Of a DNA stretch of 64,000 nucleotides, positions 1 to 8,676 are shown piece after piece; position 1 is the stretch's first letter, and each line of letters starts with the position of its first letter. The stretch is from NCBI RefSeq assembly GCF_014205255.1, contig NZ_JACHNE010000001.1, forward strand, positions 6,944,001 to 7,008,000, in the 5' to 3' direction. Both the position numbers and the translations under genes were made by a program. The notes below the pieces were generated by a model. That model was given only the letters and a program-made list of their open reading frames with translations. It was not told the origin of the DNA and did no database searches. The DNA comes from Streptomyces caelestis. Its GTDB lineage: Bacteria > Actinomycetota > Actinomycetes > Streptomycetales > Streptomycetaceae.

Positions 1-1065
1 TCCCAAGGGAAGTTGAGGCAGCTCCTCCGGTGCGATCCGTGCGGCGGGAGGCGGGGCGGTCGTGGTCCGGGGGATCACATGGGTGGGCAGCACGACGTGC
101 CGTTCGCGGTCCCCGCCGGGGTCGTTGACGAGCGACAGCGCCATCTCCCCGGCCTCCCGGCCGATCGCCGAGGGCGACTGGGCCACGGTGGTCAGGTCGA
201 ACCACTGGGCCACCGGCTGGTCGTCGAAGCCGACGACGGACACCTGCCCGGGCACCTCGACGCGCGTCGCGCGCAGGGTCCAGATCACGGCGACGGCCAC
301 CTCGTCCTGCTCGGCGAAGACCGCGGTGGGCGGCTCCCGCAGCCCCAGCAGCCTGCCGACCGCCTCGGCGGCGCCGCGCTTGTCGCCCGCCGGGGTGGCG
401 ACCACGAGATCGTCGTCGAGGGGCAGGCCCGCCTCGGTCAGCGCCTGCCGGTAACCGACCAGCCGCTCCTGCGAGCTGAAGGAGAAGCCGCCGGTGCCCA
501 CCGTCCGTACGTAGGCGATCCGGCGGTGGCCGAGGTTGAGCAGGTGCCGGGTGCCGCGCAGGGCACCGGCCACGTCGTCGACGTAGACGCTCGGGCGTCC
601 GTCGACGTGCTGGCTGACGTACACGACCGGCATGCCGAGGCCGTCCAGCCGGGCGGTCTCCTCCTCGGTGAGGTCGAAGGAGAACACCAGCAGCGCGTCC
701 GCGTTGCGCCGCGCGGGGAGACGCTCGAAGAACGCCGTGCGCTCGGCCATGCCGGGGATCACATAGACCGTCAGTTCCATGCCGGCCGCCCGCAGGACGA
801 GGGCGAGACCCGACAGGGCCGCGCCCACGAACCACGAACTGAGCGTGGGCACCAGCACCGCGACGCTGCACGTCCTGCCCGTCACGAGGCTGGCGGCGTG
901 ACGCGAGACCGCGAAGTTCAGCTCCCGGGCGGCCCGTTCGACGCGGGCGCGGACCTCCGGCGAGACGGTGGACAGGCCGCGCAGGGTGCGCGAGACCGTG
1001 GAGGTGGAGACCCCGGCCCGTTCGGCGACGTCAGCCATCGTGGGGTGCCGCTGACCTGGTGGCAT
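1..1065 (-). CDS. LacI-family transcriptional repressor (C-terminus cut by window edge)
   Basis: This is a DNA-binding sugar-responsive repressor. The N-terminus carries the LacI helix-turn-helix (TMADVAERAGVSTSTVSRTL, about residues 9-28), followed by a periplasmic-binding-protein-like effector domain (segments such as AVLVPTLSSWF and VSVVGFDDQPVAQWF). The ATG at 1063-1065 gives a normal N-terminus, with an internal Met at 1036-1038 as the alternative. No stop is reached before base 1, so about 355 residues are visible, close to the full family length. It is divergent from the ABC uptake operon starting at 1353 and the shared intergenic region contains a perfect palindrome, so local control of that operon and of itself is the natural inference. 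The inducer is unknown; an alpha-glucoside is likely from the neighbouring glucosidase. Confidence 0.93.
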   Translation of the reverse strand, partial: MPPGQRHPTMADVAERAGVSTSTVSRTLRGLSTVSPEVRARVERAARELNFAVSRHAASLVTGRTCSVAVLVPTLSSWFVGAALSGLALVLRAAGMELTVYVIPGMAERTAFFERLPARRNADALLVFSFDLTEEETARLDGLGMPVVYVSQHVDGRPSVYVDDVAGALRGTRHLLNLGHRRIAYVRTVGTGGFSFSSQERLVGYRQALTEAGLPLDDDLVVATPAGDKRGAAEAVGRLLGLREPPTAVFAEQDEVAVAVIWTLRATRVEVPGQVSVVGFDDQPVAQWFDLTTVAQSPSAIGREAGEMALSLVNDPGGDRERHVVLPTHVIPRTTTAPPPAARIAPEELPQLPLG

Positions 1066-1111
1066 GCGCCCGGACGCTAGCACAGGAACACCGCCGTGCA
1101 CGGCACTTGGT

Positions 1112-1123
1112 GACAGCGCTGTC
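1112..1123. promoter_or_regulatory. Perfect 12-bp palindrome, likely LacI-family operator
   Basis: GACAGCGCTGTC is a perfect palindrome with a central CG step, the usual form of LacI-family operators. It sits 46 bp upstream of the repressor start and about 50 bp upstream of the sugar-operon promoter. A weaker half-symmetric site, CAAGCGTTG, lies at 1191-1199 just after the -10 box. Confidence 0.5.
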
Positions 1124-1160
1124 TCACCGAGTTCTTGCCTTCTTACCACGGTGTGACGCA

Positions 1161-1189
1161 TTGACTTCCCGACGTGGCGCTCCTAGCGT
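1161..1189 (+). promoter_or_regulatory. Vegetative-type promoter of the sugar ABC operon
   Basis: TTGACT (1161-1166) and TAGCGT (1184-1189) are separated by 17 bp, matching streptomycete sigma-HrdB-type promoters. The predicted start near 1196 falls in a CAAGCGTTG dyad and leaves a leader of about 155 nt before the GTG at 1353. Confidence 0.55.
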
Positions 1190-1352
1190 GCAAGCGTTGT
1201 CTCGACAGGTTCGAAGTCGCCCCGGAGGGACGCCTCTTATCCGCAGTGACCTGCTGTTTTTATCAGCGGAATGCCGTGGCAACGCAATCTCATGACCAAA
1301 TCCATTCCGGGGGAACAGACACGACTTCGGTACGTCACGACCAGGAGAGACA

Positions 1353-2657
1353 GTGAAGACCAGCACCGCCAGAGCGATTCAGTGTTCCGCAGCGCTCGCC
1401 GCCGCCGGACTCCTCCTCACCGCCTGCGGCTCGTCCGGCGGCAGCGGCTCCGGACAGTCCGCGCAGGCCGCACCGGTGTCGTTCAAGGGCCGCGGCCCCA
1501 TCACCTACGTCGCCGGCAAGGACACCACCGGCACCGTCCAGACGATCATCGCCCGCTGGAACAAGGCACACCCCAAGGAGAAGGTCACCTTCATCCAGCT
1601 GCCGACGGACGCCGACTCGCAGCGCCAGCAGATGATCCAGAACGCGGAGACGAAGTCCGACGCCTACACGGTGCTCGCCACCGACGTCGTGTGGACCTCG
1701 GAGTTCGCCGCCCACCAGTGGATCGAGCCGCTGCCCGCGAACCAGTTCCCGCTCGGCAAGATGCTCCAGCCGGTGGTGCAGACCGGCCAGTACCGCGGCA
1801 AGCTCTACGCCGTCCCCGCCAGCTCCAACGGCGGCCTGCTGTTCTACCGCACCGACCTGCTGAAGAAGGCCGGCGTCACCCGACCGCCCACCACCTGGGC
1901 CCAGATGACCGCCGACTGCGCCGAGGTCAAGAAGCTGCCCGAGGCCAAGACCATGTCCTGCTACGCCGGGCAGTTCCAGAAGTACGAGGGCCTCACGGTG
2001 AACTTCGCCGAGGCCGTGAACTCCGCCGGCGGCCGGATCGTCGACGCGAGCGGCAAGCCCGACGTCGACACCCCGCAGGCCAAGAAGGGCCTGGACTTCC
2101 TCGTCCGCTCCTTCAAGGACAAGACCATCCCCAAGGAGGCCATCACCTACCAGGAGGAGGACGGCCGCCAGGCGTTCCAGGCCGGCAAGCTGATCTTCCT
2201 GAACAACTGGCCGTACGTGTACTCCCTCGCCCAGAAGAGCGCCATCAAGGGCAAGTTCGCGGTCGCGCCCCTGCCCGGCCTGACCGGCCCCGGCGCCTCC
2301 AGCCTCGGCGGCTCCGACCTGGCCCTGTCCTCCTTCGCCAAGAACAAGGCCACGGCGCTGGACTTCATGAAGTTCTTCACCAGCGAGGAGAGCGCGACCT
2401 ACTTCCTCAAGAACGCCTCCCTCGCCCCGCCCTACGCCGACCTCTACGACAACGCGTCGCTGGACAAGCAGTATCCGTACCTGCCCGACCTCAAGCAGTC
2501 GATCACGAAGGCCGTGCCGCGCCCGCGCGTCGTGCAGTACGGCGACGTGACCGCCGCGATCCAGAACGAGGTCTACGCCGCGCTCACCGGCAAGAAGAGC
2601 AGCGCACAGGCGCTGAAGGACCTCCAGGGGGACCTTCAGAAGCTGACGGCACAGTGA
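1353..2657 (+). CDS. ABC sugar-binding lipoprotein (extracellular solute-binding protein family 1)
   Basis: This is the substrate-capturing component of a carbohydrate ABC importer, anchored on the outer face of the membrane. The N-terminus is a lipoprotein signal: a basic start, the hydrophobic stretch CSAALAAAGLLL and a lipobox LLTAC near residues 22-26. The mature part has family-1 binding-protein features such as TTWAQMTADC and YQEEDGRQAF. The GTG start at 1353 follows AGGAGAG at 1343-1349. It is the first gene of a four-gene run (binding protein, two permeases, glucosidase), with the next start only 11 nt after its stop. The downstream glucosidase suggests an alpha-glucoside substrate such as trehalose or maltose; the exact sugar cannot be read from the sequence. 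No ATPase is encoded here, so a shared MsiK-type ATPase is expected. Confidence 0.92.
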   Translation: MKTSTARAIQCSAALAAAGLLLTACGSSGGSGSGQSAQAAPVSFKGRGPITYVAGKDTTGTVQTIIARWNKAHPKEKVTFIQLPTDADSQRQQMIQNAETKSDAYTVLATDVVWTSEFAAHQWIEPLPANQFPLGKMLQPVVQTGQYRGKLYAVPASSNGGLLFYRTDLLKKAGVTRPPTTWAQMTADCAEVKKLPEAKTMSCYAGQFQKYEGLTVNFAEAVNSAGGRIVDASGKPDVDTPQAKKGLDFLVRSFKDKTIPKEAITYQEEDGRQAFQAGKLIFLNNWPYVYSLAQKSAIKGKFAVAPLPGLTGPGASSLGGSDLALSSFAKNKATALDFMKFFTSEESATYFLKNASLAPPYADLYDNASLDKQYPYLPDLKQSITKAVPRPRVVQYGDVTAAIQNEVYAALTGKKSSAQALKDLQGDLQKLTAQ

Positions 2658-2668
2658 GGCCGCGGGTC

Positions 2669-3736
2669 ATGGCCGACACCGCGATCCCGCCCGACACCGC
2701 CCCGCACCAGCCCGGGACGGCGGCCCGCCGCCGCCCCGGGCGGCCCCCGGCACCCGAACGCCCCCGGCGTCACCCACGCTCCCGGGCCACCGCGGGCACC
2801 GGCCGTCTGGCCGCGCTCCTGGTCTCCCCGACGCTGCTGGTGCTGACGGTCGTCGTGCTCTACCCGACGCTCATGGCACTCGACGAGTCCCTGTACGGGC
2901 CCAAGGGACTGGACCCCAGGACCGGATTCATCAGCAACACCGAGCCGTTCGTCGGGCTGAAGAACTACACCGACATCTTCACCCAGGCCGGCGACCGCTT
3001 CTGGAACGCCTTCTGGAACACCACCTTCTTCACCGTCGTCACGGTGTCGCTGGAAACCGTGATCGGCATCGCCATGGCACTCATCATGCACCGGGCCTTC
3101 CGGGGCCGATCCGTGGTGCGGGCCAGCATCCTCGTGCCCTGGGCGATCCCCACGGCCATCTCCGGGCTGCTCTGGAAGTGGATCTTCAACGCCGACGGGA
3201 TCGCCAACGTCCTCCTCGGGCACCAGGTCCTGTGGACCGCCGACGGCTTCTCCGCCAAGATCGCGGTCGTCATCGCCGACGTGTGGAAGACCGCCCCCTT
3301 CATCGGCCTGCTCGTCCTGGCCGGCCTCCAGGTGATCCCGAAGGAGGTCTACGAGGCGGCCCGGCTCGACGGGGCGAGCGCCCTCCAGCAGTTCTGGCGC
3401 ATCACCCTGCCGCTGGTGAAGCCCGCGCTGCTGGTGGCGGTACTGTTCCGCTGCCTGGACGCACTGCGGATGTTCGACCTGCCCTACATCCTCATCGGCG
3501 CCCAGAAGGGCTCCGTCGAGACACTGTCGATGCTCGCGCAGAACGAGGCGTCCAACGTCCGCTTCGGACCCGCCTCCGCGTACGCGGTTCTCCTCTTCCT
3601 CTATGTCTTCCTCGTCGCGCTCGCCTTCGTCCGGCTGCTCGGCGCCGACCTCATCGGGGGCGCCGGCGGGACGAAGAAGCACAAGAGCCACGCGGTCGGG
3701 GTGCCAAGGCGCCGCGTCCGGGAGGTGACGGCATGA
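2669..3736 (+). CDS. ABC sugar permease, MalF/UgpA type
   Basis: This is an integral membrane permease of a carbohydrate ABC importer (BPD_transp_1). A proline/arginine-rich cytoplasmic N-terminus of about 45 residues precedes the first membrane segment (LLVSPTLLVLTVVVLYPTLM); several more segments follow, and the EAA loop that docks the ATPase reads EAARLDGASALQQFWRITLP. The ATG at 2669 has GAGG nine bases upstream. A GTG at 2654 overlaps the preceding stop and is an alternative, coupled start. The 3' end overlaps the second permease by four bases (ATGA), consistent with coupled translation and equal amounts of both permeases. Confidence 0.92.
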   Translation: MADTAIPPDTAPHQPGTAARRRPGRPPAPERPRRHPRSRATAGTGRLAALLVSPTLLVLTVVVLYPTLMALDESLYGPKGLDPRTGFISNTEPFVGLKNYTDIFTQAGDRFWNAFWNTTFFTVVTVSLETVIGIAMALIMHRAFRGRSVVRASILVPWAIPTAISGLLWKWIFNADGIANVLLGHQVLWTADGFSAKIAVVIADVWKTAPFIGLLVLAGLQVIPKEVYEAARLDGASALQQFWRITLPLVKPALLVAVLFRCLDALRMFDLPYILIGAQKGSVETLSMLAQNEASNVRFGPASAYAVLLFLYVFLVALAFVRLLGADLIGGAGGTKKHKSHAVGVPRRRVREVTA

Positions 3737-4566
3737 GCCTCGCGGCCAAGTGGCGGCAGTGGCTGCCCCATCTGGGCATCGCCGTGGTGGTGGCCTACTG
3801 CCTGGCCCCGTTCTACTGGATGCTGGTCTCCAGCCTCCGTGGCACGGACGACATCTTCAGCACCTCCCTGTTCCCCTCCCCGCTGTCGTTCGAGAACTAC
3901 CGGTCGGTGTTCAGCCCGGCCCAGGGCTTCACCAGGGCGCTGCTCAACAGCCTGATCGTCGCCGGGATCACGACCGCGATGTCGCTCCTGCTGGCCCTCT
4001 TCACCGCGTACGCGATGGCGCGGCTGGAGTTCCGCTTCAAGCGGCTGATCCTCACCCTGATCATCGCCACCTCCATGTTCCCGGTGGTCTCGATCGTCGT
4101 CCCGCTGCTGAAGCTGTTCACCGACATCGGCTGGATCAACACCTACCAGTCCATGATCGTGCCCAGCATGTCCTTCACGCTGCCGCTGGCGGTGTGGAAC
4201 CTGACCACGTTCTTCCGGCAGATGCCGGACGAGCTGGAGCACGCCGCCATGGTCGACGGCTGCACCCGCGGCCAGGCCTTCCGCAAGGTCATCGTCCCGC
4301 TCGCCGCGCCAGGCATCTTCACCACCGCGATCATCACCTTCATCGCCGCCTGGAACGAGTTCCTCATCGCCCTGTCGATGACCAACAAGCCCAGCATGCA
4401 GACCGCGACCGTCGCCATCTCCAAGTTCTCGGGAGCGACGACGTACCAGACCCCGTTCGGCAGCCAGATGGCAGCGGGCGTCGTGGTGACCATTCCGCTG
4501 GTCGTGATGGTGCTGGTCTTCCAGCGCCGAATCGTCGCCGGGCTCACGGCCGGCGCGGCCAAGTAG
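3733..4566 (+). CDS. ABC sugar permease, MalG type
   Basis: This is the second membrane subunit of the sugar importer, 277 residues, the usual size for the MalG class. It has a short N-terminus, a first membrane helix (IAVVVAYCLAPFYWMLVSSL), six predicted membrane segments in all, and an EAA motif around EHAAMVDGCTRGQAFRKVIV. The ATG overlaps the upstream stop (ATGA). It is followed after about 30 bp by the glucosidase gene, so uptake and intracellular hydrolysis are likely co-transcribed. Confidence 0.92.
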   Translation: MSLAAKWRQWLPHLGIAVVVAYCLAPFYWMLVSSLRGTDDIFSTSLFPSPLSFENYRSVFSPAQGFTRALLNSLIVAGITTAMSLLLALFTAYAMARLEFRFKRLILTLIIATSMFPVVSIVVPLLKLFTDIGWINTYQSMIVPSMSFTLPLAVWNLTTFFRQMPDELEHAAMVDGCTRGQAFRKVIVPLAAPGIFTTAIITFIAAWNEFLIALSMTNKPSMQTATVAISKFSGATTYQTPFGSQMAAGVVVTIPLVVMVLVFQRRIVAGLTAGAAK

Positions 4567-4597
4567 ACCCGCCCCCACGCACAAGGAGCCACAGCAC

Positions 4598-6259
4598 GTG
4601 TCCTTCACCGCACCCTGGTGGCGCAGCGCCGTCATCTACCAGGTCTACATCCGCAGCTTCGCCGACGACAACGGCGACGGCGTCGGCGACATCGCCGGCA
4701 TCCGCTCCCGGCTGCCCTATCTGAAGTCCCTCGGCGTGGACGCCATCTGGATCAACCCCTGGTACGAGTCCCCCATGGCCGACCACGGCTACGACGTCGC
4801 CGACTTCCGCGCCATCGACCCGCGCTTCGGCACCCTGGCCGACGCCGAGCAGCTCATCAGCGAAGCCCACGAGCACGGCATCCGCGTCATCCCCGACATC
4901 GTGCCCAACCACACCTCCGACCAGCACGCCTGGTTCCAGGAGGCGTTGGCGGCCGGGCCGGGCAGTCCGGAACGCGGGCGCTACGTCTTCCGCTCCGGCC
5001 GCGGAGCGGACGGCGCCGAACCCCCGAACGACTGGGTCTCCTGCTTCGGCGGCCCGGCCTGGACCCGGCTGCCCGACGGCGACTGGTACCTGCACCTGTT
5101 CGCACCCCAGCAGCCCGACCTCAACTGGCAACACCCGGAAGTCCGTGCCGAGTTCGAGTCGATCCTGCGATTCTGGTTCAGCCGGGGCGTCGACGGCTTC
5201 CGCATCGACGTCGCCCACGGCCTGATCAAACACCCCGAACTCCCCGACCTGCCGCCCCGCGCCGAACCCGCGGTGACGGGCCCGCTCACCCGCCGGGACG
5301 AGATCCGGCAGCACCTCGACCATCCGCACTGGGACCGCGACGAGGTGCACGAGATATACGGGGCCTGGCGCAAGGTCGCCGACGAGTTCCCCGGCGACCG
5401 CTCCTTCGTCGCCGAGGCCTGGGCGGACACACCGGAGCGGCTGGCGGCGTACGTCCGCCGGGATGGCCTCCACACGGCGTTCAACTTCGACTTCCTCATG
5501 TGCGGTTGGGACGCCAAGGACCTGCGGGCCGTCATCGACGACTCCCTCGCCATGCTCGGCGCGGTCGGTGCTCCGGCCACCTGGGTCCTCTCCAACCACG
5601 ACGTCATGCGCCACCCCAGCCGCTACGGCCGTACCGCCGGGCGGAGCTGGATGGCCAACGCGCGCTACGAACCCGACGGCGCCCCGGACCTCGACCTGGG
5701 CACTCGGCGTGCCCGGGCCGCCGCCCTGCTGATGCTCGCCCTGCCCGGCGGCGCCTACGTCTACCAGGGTGAGGAACTCGGCCTCCCCGAGGTCGAGGAC
5801 CTGCCCGAATCCGCCCTCCAGGACCCGATCTGGGAGCGCTCCGGCCACACCGACCGCGGCCGCGACGGCTGCCGTGTGCCCATCCCCTGGTCGGGCGAGG
5901 CGGCCCCCTACGGTTACAGTCCCGACGACGCGACGGCCGAGCCCTGGCTGCCGCAGCCCTCCGGCTGGGCCGGCCTGAGTGTCGAGGCCCAGACCGGTGA
6001 CCCGGCCTCCATGCTGGAGCTCTACCGCACGGCCCTGCGCGTCCGCCGCGACCACCCCGCCCTCGGCGACGGCACGATGACGTGGCTGGACGCCCCCGAG
6101 GGGGTACTGGCCTTCAGCCGCGACCCCGGCTTCGTGTGCGTGGTCAACCTCTCCGCCGAGCCGTACGAGCTGCCCGCACACTCCGAGCTGCTCCTGGCAG
6201 GCGGACCGCTTCAGGACGGTGTGCTGGGGCCCGACCAGGCGGTGTGGCTGACGGTGTAG
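4598..6259 (+). CDS. Alpha-glucosidase, glycoside hydrolase family 13
   Basis: This is an intracellular (no signal peptide) 553-residue GH13 oligosaccharide hydrolase acting on alpha-glucosidic bonds of the imported sugar. The (beta/alpha)8 barrel motifs are present: DIVPNHTS (region I), GFRIDVAHG with the nucleophile Asp near residue 203 (region II), FVAEAW with the acid/base Glu near 271 (region III) and LSNHDV with the transition-state Asp near 334 (region IV). The start is GTG after an AAGGAG sequence. It closes the importer operon, so the substrate is probably the imported disaccharide. Oligo-1,6-glucosidase or trehalose-type specificity cannot be separated by reading alone. Confidence 0.93.
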   Translation: MSFTAPWWRSAVIYQVYIRSFADDNGDGVGDIAGIRSRLPYLKSLGVDAIWINPWYESPMADHGYDVADFRAIDPRFGTLADAEQLISEAHEHGIRVIPDIVPNHTSDQHAWFQEALAAGPGSPERGRYVFRSGRGADGAEPPNDWVSCFGGPAWTRLPDGDWYLHLFAPQQPDLNWQHPEVRAEFESILRFWFSRGVDGFRIDVAHGLIKHPELPDLPPRAEPAVTGPLTRRDEIRQHLDHPHWDRDEVHEIYGAWRKVADEFPGDRSFVAEAWADTPERLAAYVRRDGLHTAFNFDFLMCGWDAKDLRAVIDDSLAMLGAVGAPATWVLSNHDVMRHPSRYGRTAGRSWMANARYEPDGAPDLDLGTRRARAAALLMLALPGGAYVYQGEELGLPEVEDLPESALQDPIWERSGHTDRGRDGCRVPIPWSGEAAPYGYSPDDATAEPWLPQPSGWAGLSVEAQTGDPASMLELYRTALRVRRDHPALGDGTMTWLDAPEGVLAFSRDPGFVCVVNLSAEPYELPAHSELLLAGGPLQDGVLGPDQAVWLTV

Positions 6260-6279
6260 CAAGATCCTAGGGTGGAGGT

Positions 6280-6606
6280 ATGGCTCGCACGGCGGAGGAG
6301 AGTCCCGTCTCGCTCACGGTCCGGCCGGCGGCACCGGCGCTCGCCCCGCTGATCGGTGCGCTCGGTTATGCCGAGGGCTGTTTCGCGCACTCCGCCGAGT
6401 TGGCCCTGCCGACAGGCGGGGCACAGCTGCTCGTGAACCTCGACCGGGACGCCCTGTGCTCGTCGGACAGGCGGACCCGGGGTGCGGCACTGCAGGGGCC
6501 GTACACCGAGCCGGCCGTGATCGACCCGGCGCCCACGCTCGACCAAGCCGCAGCAGTACCAACCCCACAGGAGATCCAGAAGCGCACGACCGACCTGTTC
6601 ACCTGA
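6280..6606 (+). pseudogene. Truncated N-terminal piece of an AraC-type regulator
   Basis: The 108-residue frame resembles the N-terminal sensory part of AraC-type regulators of the DUF6597 kind (YAEGCFAHS, LPTGGAQLLVNLD, ALQGPYTEP), but the DNA-binding half is absent and the tail loses similarity near residue 85. It follows the glucosidase by 20 bp. I infer a deletion remnant that may still be translated. Confidence 0.5.
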
Positions 6607-6625
6607 CGAGTTCGCCGTACGGCGG

Positions 6626-6900
6626 TCAGCGTGTCCGCGCGACCGGCTCGCCCTCCTCCGCCGCCGCCGTGGTGGCCGCCCGGTCGCCCGGGTGGCGCAG
6701 GGCGCACAGGAAGCCGATGCGCAGGACGATGGCCATGCCCTGAACACCCACTGGTTGGCCTCGGCGAAGTCCATGCGGACGGCGCTCATGGCGTCCCGTG
6801 TCGCGTCGGCGGCGGGGCCGGTGCCGGTGGGCGGCCGGAAGTCGTCCGCGAGACGCCCGCCGAGGGCGAAGAACGCCGCCCCCGGGCGCGTGCTGCTCAC
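6626..6900 (-). pseudogene. Decayed C-terminal fragment, possibly an MFS transporter
   Basis: On the minus strand one frame reads DAMSAVRMDFAEANQWVF and then breaks; a shifted frame continues as QGMAIVLRIGFLCALRHP to a stop at 6626-6628. Together they look like the last membrane helix of a drug-type MFS transporter, with a frame break near 6740. No start or upstream membrane segments exist. The rest of the 6607-7116 gap shows no gene apart from the ribosome binding site of pntA. Confidence 0.35.
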
Positions 6901-7116
6901 GGAGTCAGTCCGCGCACGGCGTCGCCCTACGTATCAGGGTCGCTTCCGCCCCACCCGGCACACCGCTACCCCCGAATGCGCCTCACGGCAACCCCTCGGC
7001 GGTGTGAGGACCACCTCCTCGGCCATGTGACCGCGGCCCGCCGCCGATGCCGCGTCGAAGGTGCAGGATGCGGGCACCAAGGAGGACAGGCACCCCGAAC
7101 GACAGAGAGGCAGACG

Positions 7117-8670
7117 ATGGTCCCAGCGGAATCGGAACCCCAGCGGATCGGCATACCCGCCGAGTCCACCGCGGGCGAGACGAGGGTGGCGGCGACGCCG
7201 GCCACCGTGGGGAGACTCGCCGCGCTCGGATACGAGGTGGTGGTCGAACCCGGGGCGGGAGCCTCGTCCCGCTTCTCCGACGCGGCGTACGAGGAGGCCG
7301 GAGCCCGGCTCGGCGACCCGTGGCAGGCGGAGATCGTGCTCAAGGTGAACGGCCCCTCCAGCGAGGAGATCGGCCGGCTGCGGGACGGGGCGACGCTGAT
7401 CGCGCTCATCGGCCCCGCGCTGCACCCGGAGCTGGTCGACGAGCTCGCGCGGCGGCCGATCACCGTCCTCGCCATGGACGCCGTGCCGCGTATCTCGCGC
7501 GCCCAGTCCCTGGACGTCCTCAGCTCGATGGCGAACATCGCCGGATACCGGGCCGTGGTCGAGGCCGCGCACGCCTTCGGCCGTTTCTTCACCGGCCAGG
7601 TGACCGCCGCCGGCAAGGTGCCGCCCGCCAAGGTGCTGGTGGCCGGTGCCGGTGTGGCCGGACTCGCCGCGATCGGCGCCGCCCGCAGTCTCGGCGCCGT
7701 GGTCCGCGCCACCGATCCCCGGCCCGAGGTCGCCGAACAGGTCCGCTCGCTGGGCGGGGAGTTCCTGACGGTGGGCGTCGAGCAGGAGGTGAGCACCGAC
7801 GGCTACGCGCGGGCCACCTCGGAGGACTACGACCGGCTCGCCGCGCAGCTGTACGCCGAGCAGGCCGCCGACGTCGACATCGTCATCACCACCGCCCTCA
7901 TCCCGGGCCGCCCGGCGCCGAGGCTGATCACCGCCGAGGACGTCGCGCGGATGAAGCCCGGCAGCGTGATCGTCGACATGGCGGCGGCCCAGGGCGGCAA
8001 CGTCGAGGGCACGGTCGCCGGGAAGGCGGTCGTCACCGACAACGACGTGACGATCATCGGCTACACCGACCTGCCCGGCAGGCTCCCGGCCCAGGCCTCG
8101 CAGCTGTACGGCACCAACGTCGTCAACCTGATGAAGCTGCTCACCCCCGGTAAGGACGGCCGTCTCGTCCTCGACTTCGACGACGTGGTGCAGCGGTCGA
8201 TGACCGTGGTCCGCGACGGCGAGGAGACCTGGCCGCCGCCCCCGGTCCAGGTGTCCGCCGCACCCGCCCCGGCCGGCGGCACGGAACCGGCCGCGCTCTC
8301 CGCCCCGCCGGCGAAGCCCGCGCGCCCCGCGTGGTCCTCGTACGCCCTCGTCGGTGCGGGGGCGCTCGCGCTGTTCCTCGTGACGGCCTTCTCACCGAGC
8401 CAACTCATCGGCCACTTCACGGTGTTCGTGCTGGCCATCGTCATCGGCTTCTACGTCATCGGTAACGTCCACCACGCGCTGCACACCCCGCTGATGTCGG
8501 TCACGAACGCCATCTCCGGGATCGTCGTGGTCGGCGCGCTGCTCCAGATCGGGCACGGGAACACCGCCGTCACCGTGCTGTCGTTCGCCGCGATCCTGCT
8601 GGCGAGCATCAACATCTTCGGCGGATTCGCCGTCACCCGCCGGATGCTCGGCATGTTCTCGAAGGGCTGA
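7117..8670 (+). CDS. pntA: NAD(P) transhydrogenase subunit alpha
   Basis: This is the alpha subunit of the proton-translocating Re/Si-specific transhydrogenase, which moves hydride between NADH and NADP+ using the proton gradient. Its 517 residues contain the alanine-dehydrogenase-like NAD domain (start RIGIPAESTAGETRVAATP; Rossmann GAGVAGLAAIGAARSLGA near residue 176) and a C-terminal membrane part (SYALVGAGALALFL and later helices, about residues 405-515). So this is the two-domain alpha form, not the split pntAA/pntAB form. The ATG at 7117 follows AGAGAGG. The beta subunit starts six bases after the stop. Confidence 0.95.
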   Translation: MVPAESEPQRIGIPAESTAGETRVAATPATVGRLAALGYEVVVEPGAGASSRFSDAAYEEAGARLGDPWQAEIVLKVNGPSSEEIGRLRDGATLIALIGPALHPELVDELARRPITVLAMDAVPRISRAQSLDVLSSMANIAGYRAVVEAAHAFGRFFTGQVTAAGKVPPAKVLVAGAGVAGLAAIGAARSLGAVVRATDPRPEVAEQVRSLGGEFLTVGVEQEVSTDGYARATSEDYDRLAAQLYAEQAADVDIVITTALIPGRPAPRLITAEDVARMKPGSVIVDMAAAQGGNVEGTVAGKAVVTDNDVTIIGYTDLPGRLPAQASQLYGTNVVNLMKLLTPGKDGRLVLDFDDVVQRSMTVVRDGEETWPPPPVQVSAAPAPAGGTEPAALSAPPAKPARPAWSSYALVGAGALALFLVTAFSPSQLIGHFTVFVLAIVIGFYVIGNVHHALHTPLMSVTNAISGIVVVGALLQIGHGNTAVTVLSFAAILLASINIFGGFAVTRRMLGMFSKG

Positions 8671-8676
8671 TCACGG

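Noticed and set aside
13..1080. Long plus-strand open frame at the left edge
   Set aside because: It is the antisense shadow of the LacI-type gene, which has a proper HTH and codon bias on the minus strand; high GC produces such frames throughout.
1204..1225. Sequence resembling a tRNA T-arm (GGTTCGAAGTCG)
   Set aside because: No acceptor, D or anticodon stem can be folded around it. I found no tRNA or rRNA gene in the window.
2636..3691. 351-residue minus-strand frame under the permease gene
   Set aside because: Low-complexity Gly/Asp/Glu composition typical of antisense frames in GC-rich DNA; the plus strand encodes a clear permease.
6607..7116. Possible extra gene between the AraC piece and pntA on the plus strand
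   Set aside because: Frames here have poor codon bias and are Arg/Pro-rich; the only recognisable signal is the decayed minus-strand fragment.
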